Positions 7,687-10,401 of a stretch of 10,401 nt of DNA are shown one piece after another. The DNA is from Alphaproteobacteria bacterium (GTDB taxonomy: Bacteria; Pseudomonadota; Alphaproteobacteria; CAAHEQ01; UBA3637), in contig JAFZGR010000157.1 in assembly GCA_017555325.1 (NCBI GenBank), forward strand, positions 1 through 10,401, read 5' to 3'. The translations under genes and the position numbers were made by a program. The notes below the pieces were generated by a model. The model did no database searches. It saw only the letters and a program-made list of their open reading frames with translations, and had not been told where the DNA came from. Every line of letters starts with the position of its first letter. The first letter of the stretch is position 1.

Positions 7687-7866
7687 TTATAAAAACCAAG
7701 CAGGCAGTTCTGATGTTTTTTCAATTTCCAAACAGGCACATGGTGATTTTTTCAACTCGGAATAATCAGCCCCGATTCCGACCGGTTCTTTTTCATATAC
7801 AGAACCACAAGCAACAACAAAAGCCATTAAGCCCAAAACAACAAGAAACAGTAAATGTTTTTTCAT
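7687..7866 (-). CDS. Small VirB7-like lipoprotein (59 residues)
   Basis: The ATG at 7866 is preceded by AAAGGA seven bases upstream. The product begins MKKHLLFLVV and carries a lipobox, VVAC, with the lipidated cysteine at residue 20. The mature part is only 40 residues and contains PCACLEIEK and ends LPAWFL. Residues after the lipid Cys are Gly-Ser, with no Asp at +2, which favours outer-membrane sorting. Size, lipidation and position between VirB8-like genes and next to a VirB9-like gene match VirB7, which in Agrobacterium is disulfide-linked to VirB9. Two further cysteines (residues 43 and 45) could take part in such a bond. Sequence identity to a known VirB7 is not visible, so the role rests on size, lipobox and context. 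An entry-exclusion or unrelated lipoprotein is the alternative. Confidence 0.8.
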   Translation of the reverse strand: MKKHLLFLVVLGLMAFVVACGSVYEKEPVGIGADYSELKKSPCACLEIEKTSELPAWFL

Positions 7867-7940
7867 TTTAATATCCTTTCTATTATCTTTATTTTTTTAC
7901 ATTACCACAGAATAAAAAAGAATCAAGAAAAAAATCCTTC

Positions 7941-8582
7941 CTAGTCACTTTTTTTTGTTTCTTTAAAAGATTTAACATACATACCATACGGATTTGAATA
8001 AAGAGAACCGAATGAGCCTCTGTTTGAATAAGCAATTTCAATAACAGCTACCCGTCTTTTTTTACCGACTTGCCCTCGCCCATATGTATATAAATCAAAC
8101 TCAACGGTAAAAATGTTATCCAATCTGGATACAGACAAAATATCAATGCTACGTGTTGTATTCCCTGCCATTACCGTATTAATTTTTTCTTTCAACCCCT
8201 TCGAAAAATTACTATATATTGAAGGAGAGGATAACCGCGCAACCGGGCCAAAACGCCCCCAACGATATTCCATTTCTCTCTTATCCTGAAAAGAACTATA
8301 TCTGTTTTCAAGATAAAACCTTAATAAAGCCTCATCAATTAATGACTTATCACCCGTATCATTCGAAAACGGCTCTGTCTGCAATAATTGTTCCGAACGC
8401 ATTGGGGCCGTACTTAAAATTTGAGCAATAACTTTTAATTTTGGTGCCATTTGCAACAACGTTAAAATTAAAAACAAATTAATTCCGATAATAATCGATG
8501 CAATCACCATCCAAAAACGAGCAACCAGTTGTCCGGAACCAGGTGTCGTTTGCTTTAAATTTAAATTTTCAAAAAGCATCAT
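7941..8582 (-). CDS. VirB8-like inner-membrane protein (first copy, divergent)
   Basis: The product has 213 residues, with one membrane helix at about 22-46 and a periplasmic domain. It aligns by eye with the other VirB8-like protein downstream: LIDEALLRFYLENRY against LLTEAFIRQYLLARL, then YRWGRFGPVARLSSPSIYSNF against RRWGIDGTVNWMSSAVVFNE. NPYGMYVKSF near the end stands in place of NPLGFTVISF. It is therefore a diverged paralogue or a second VirB8-fold subunit of the same machine. It starts 15 bases after the 587-residue gene. AGGAAG precedes two tandem ATGs (8582 and 8579) and either could be used; the second has the better spacing. The tail is basic and ends KKSD. Having two VirB8-fold proteins in one cluster recalls systems with paired DotI/DotJ-type subunits. 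Confidence is good for the fold and low for its exact role. Confidence 0.72.
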   Translation of the reverse strand: MMLFENLNLKQTTPGSGQLVARFWMVIASIIIGINLFLILTLLQMAPKLKVIAQILSTAPMRSEQLLQTEPFSNDTGDKSLIDEALLRFYLENRYSSFQDKREMEYRWGRFGPVARLSSPSIYSNFSKGLKEKINTVMAGNTTRSIDILSVSRLDNIFTVEFDLYTYGRGQVGKKRRVAVIEIAYSNRGSFGSLYSNPYGMYVKSFKETKKSD

Positions 8583-8596
8583 ATTCTTCCTGATTA

Positions 8597-10360
8597 CTAC
8601 AAGCCACCATTAATACATAAAGCATCAATTTTCTGTTCACGAACCAATGCTCTGCGAGCTTTATCCTCTTTAGCACTTTCTTCAAACAACGCATATTGAG
8701 CCTTTTGGCTTTCAATATTTTGCTGAACATTATTTGTTGCCGATGCTGTTTGTTGGGCTTCTCCGTTTAGATCTTCCTCTAATGCCTTTAAAAAGAGTTC
8801 ATTATTACTCCGTTCCGAAGCATTCAATAACTGAACAGCCATTGAATATTCTTCCGGATTTGTTTCTTTATTGAAATCTCTCTTCAACGCTTCAACTTTT
8901 TCCTCATAAGGTAATGCCTGAAATTTCTGTAATTTATCACTTGCTTTTGTTAAATTGTAGGTTGCTTCATTTTTCAAAAGATTTTGAGTCTTGTTTATCA
9001 ACTCTTTTTTCAATTTAACCAACTCATCTTGAACAAGTTTCGGTTTTGAAACATCAAATGATAAAGTAATTCCATATTTTTCTAAATCGGAATTAATTTC
9101 TTCAATTTGTTTTTCAACAATTTCCTTCGCTATTGTGGAAGCTTTTTTCTGGTTTTGCAACTCGGTAAATTTCTCTTTATACACCGCCAATCTATTATTT
9201 ATTTTTGTACTATCCCAATTACGAACTTCTTCTCGCAATGTTAGTGAATTTGGCATAAAGAATGTATCCATTTCACCCCCTTCTGCCCTATCGGTTAACC
9301 CTTCACGAATATATCTTGCCCACGGAGTCGGCCATTCCGGAAACATTGTTCCCGTTTTTGCCGGATCAGTCATTAATTGAATATATTCATAAACAGGAGG
9401 CAACGGGTCCGGCATACTCGGCAAAGCGGTTGCATTTGAAATTGAGGACATAATATTATCATAGTTCGGATGAGTATCTTTTAAATATTTTAACAAATCC
9501 GCATATTTCTTTTGATTTTCTTCCTCATTCAACGTATTTAAAATACCATTTGTTTGTGTAAATGAATGCACATATTGATTAATGGTTGCGTTAATCGTCT
9601 CTTGTCCTAAAACTCCCGTTGTATTAAACTTTGTTTGGACGGCACTTAATTGAGAAAGCACATCTTTTGTATATTGATATTTTTGATCAATCCATAAAGG
9701 GAAACCGGTACCGACAGAAGCAAGTGCTCCGTACTTTTCCGGATTTGCATACACATCTTCCAAAGTTGATCTGGCTACTCGCCAATATGGATATGCTTCT
9801 GAAATTTCTTCTTCATCCGTCGGAACGGGTTCTTGTTCCGCTAAAAATGAATTATCTTGCAATTTTGCCTGTTCTGCTTTTTTCTGAACCGCCTCAATAT
9901 CAACATCCTCAGCGACTATGATTGTTTGGTTTTCTTCAATTTCTTCCCCTTTTGCATCTACTTGAGCACTATTGATAAAAATAGTTAAATTAGCAATTTC
10001 ATCATAATATTTTTCTAATATATTTTTCCATGCATCTTCTGGAGAACTATAAACAGCAGATAAATTTTGAATATTACATTTTGTCATTGCCTCTACCTGT
10101 TCAGCTAATAATTGTCGTTTAGCTTCTTCTTCTTCATATTTCGGCAACAACAAATTAATCAAATTGTTTATTTTAACTTGTGTTAAATGTATATCTAATG
10201 TTTTCATAAGTGGTTCCTGATAATTTTCAGGAGAAGCAACAACTGCCACCTCCGGAACATAGGGTTGCACTTGTCCAAATTGAGCCAAACAAACTGTTGA
10301 AACAGTAAGAGTCATTGCAAACAGAGAAAATCCTGCTAATAAAATTGATGTTTTTTTCAT
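8597..10360 (-). CDS. Exported coiled-coil protein of unknown family in the secretion cluster
   Basis: I do not recognise this family. The 587-residue product has a clear signal peptide (MKKTSILLAGF, cleavage likely after VCLA at residue 26) and no later membrane helix, so it should be periplasmic or secreted. Residues about 50-180 are helical and acidic. Residues 186-365 form a more globular part rich in aromatics, with PYWRVARSTLEDVY and FPEWPTPWARYIREG as distinctive stretches. From about 380 to 575 it is Glu/Lys/Gln-rich with a strong coiled-coil look. It ends in ALCINGGL; C95 and C582 are the only cysteines after the signal peptide. Its position ahead of the VirB8-like genes makes a VirB5/TrbJ-type accessory conceivable, but it is far larger and no motif supports that. 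AGGAGG lies six bases before the ATG, and the start overlaps the previous stop (TAATG), indicating coupled translation. Confidence 0.85.
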   Translation of the reverse strand: MKKTSILLAGFSLFAMTLTVSTVCLAQFGQVQPYVPEVAVVASPENYQEPLMKTLDIHLTQVKINNLINLLLPKYEEEEAKRQLLAEQVEAMTKCNIQNLSAVYSSPEDAWKNILEKYYDEIANLTIFINSAQVDAKGEEIEENQTIIVAEDVDIEAVQKKAEQAKLQDNSFLAEQEPVPTDEEEISEAYPYWRVARSTLEDVYANPEKYGALASVGTGFPLWIDQKYQYTKDVLSQLSAVQTKFNTTGVLGQETINATINQYVHSFTQTNGILNTLNEEENQKKYADLLKYLKDTHPNYDNIMSSISNATALPSMPDPLPPVYEYIQLMTDPAKTGTMFPEWPTPWARYIREGLTDRAEGGEMDTFFMPNSLTLREEVRNWDSTKINNRLAVYKEKFTELQNQKKASTIAKEIVEKQIEEINSDLEKYGITLSFDVSKPKLVQDELVKLKKELINKTQNLLKNEATYNLTKASDKLQKFQALPYEEKVEALKRDFNKETNPEEYSMAVQLLNASERSNNELFLKALEEDLNGEAQQTASATNNVQQNIESQKAQYALFEESAKEDKARRALVREQKIDALCINGGL

Positions 10361-10401
10361 TATTTGCCTCCTGTTGTTTGATCGGAATTACCTGCTGAAC
10401 C
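10360..10401 (-). CDS. C-terminal end of an upstream gene (partial)
   Basis: The minus strand is open from the window edge and reads GSAGNSDQTTGGK followed by TAA, which overlaps the ATG of the next gene as TAATG. A polar, Gly/Ser/Thr-rich tail that ends in a start-stop overlap, with the next gene's AGGAGG inside it, is typical of an adjacent operon gene. Only 13 residues are visible, so no function can be assigned. Confidence 0.5.
   Translation of the reverse strand, partial: GSAGNSDQTTGGK
10367..10372 (-). promoter_or_regulatory. Strong ribosome binding site within the upstream gene's tail
   Basis: AGGAGG on the minus strand lies six bases before the ATG at 10360 and inside the last codons of the preceding reading frame. 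It is the best Shine-Dalgarno sequence in the window and suggests the exported coiled-coil protein is translated efficiently and coupled to its upstream neighbour. Confidence 0.6.

Noticed and set aside
7867..7940. A promoter in the gap before the lipoprotein gene (TTGATT with a downstream TAATGT on the minus strand).
   Set aside because: The -10 matches poorly at any acceptable spacing. The gap shows only A/T runs and the ribosome site.

Overview
The window is AT-rich and tightly packed. It carries one co-oriented minus-strand gene cluster that looks like the outer-membrane/periplasmic core of a type IV secretion (conjugation or effector) system. Reading in transcription order, from high to low coordinates, it holds: the last codons of an upstream gene; a 587-residue exported coiled-coil protein not recognised as a known family; a VirB8-like inner-membrane protein; a 59-residue lipoprotein (VirB7-like in size and place); a second VirB8-like protein; a VirB9/TrbG/DotH-like protein with a SPOR domain fused at its C-terminus; and a 1666-residue single-pass membrane protein built almost entirely of 17-residue repeats. 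The last one sits where VirB10/DotG would be expected. There are no rRNA, tRNA, CRISPR or insertion-sequence features, and no gene-free stretch longer than about 110 bases.

The organism is probably a low-GC Gram-negative bacterium. The evidence is signal peptides, a lipobox, a SPOR domain and a VirB8/VirB9 pair. The VirB9-like sequence and a CTAGAC-type -35 box would suit a host-associated alphaproteobacterium, but the window has no phylogenetic marker and this is inference.

The likely working model is as follows. The two VirB8-like proteins form an inner-membrane platform. The small lipoprotein and the VirB9-like protein build the outer-membrane end, with the SPOR domain adding a peptidoglycan contact. 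The giant repeat protein spans the periplasm from a single N-terminal membrane helix. The 587-residue protein is a periplasmic accessory.

The most striking observation is inside the repeat protein. It has about 82 repeats of 17 residues but only eight cysteines in them. These fall into four pairs, each separated by exactly 73 residues: column 16 of repeat n and column 4 of repeat n+5. This looks like disulfide staples between turns of a superhelix with five repeats per turn. The C-terminus of this protein lacks a VirB10-like domain. At that point a plus-strand reading frame resembling a GLUG-motif protein enters from the left edge, so the left end may be a genomic rearrangement or an assembly junction.
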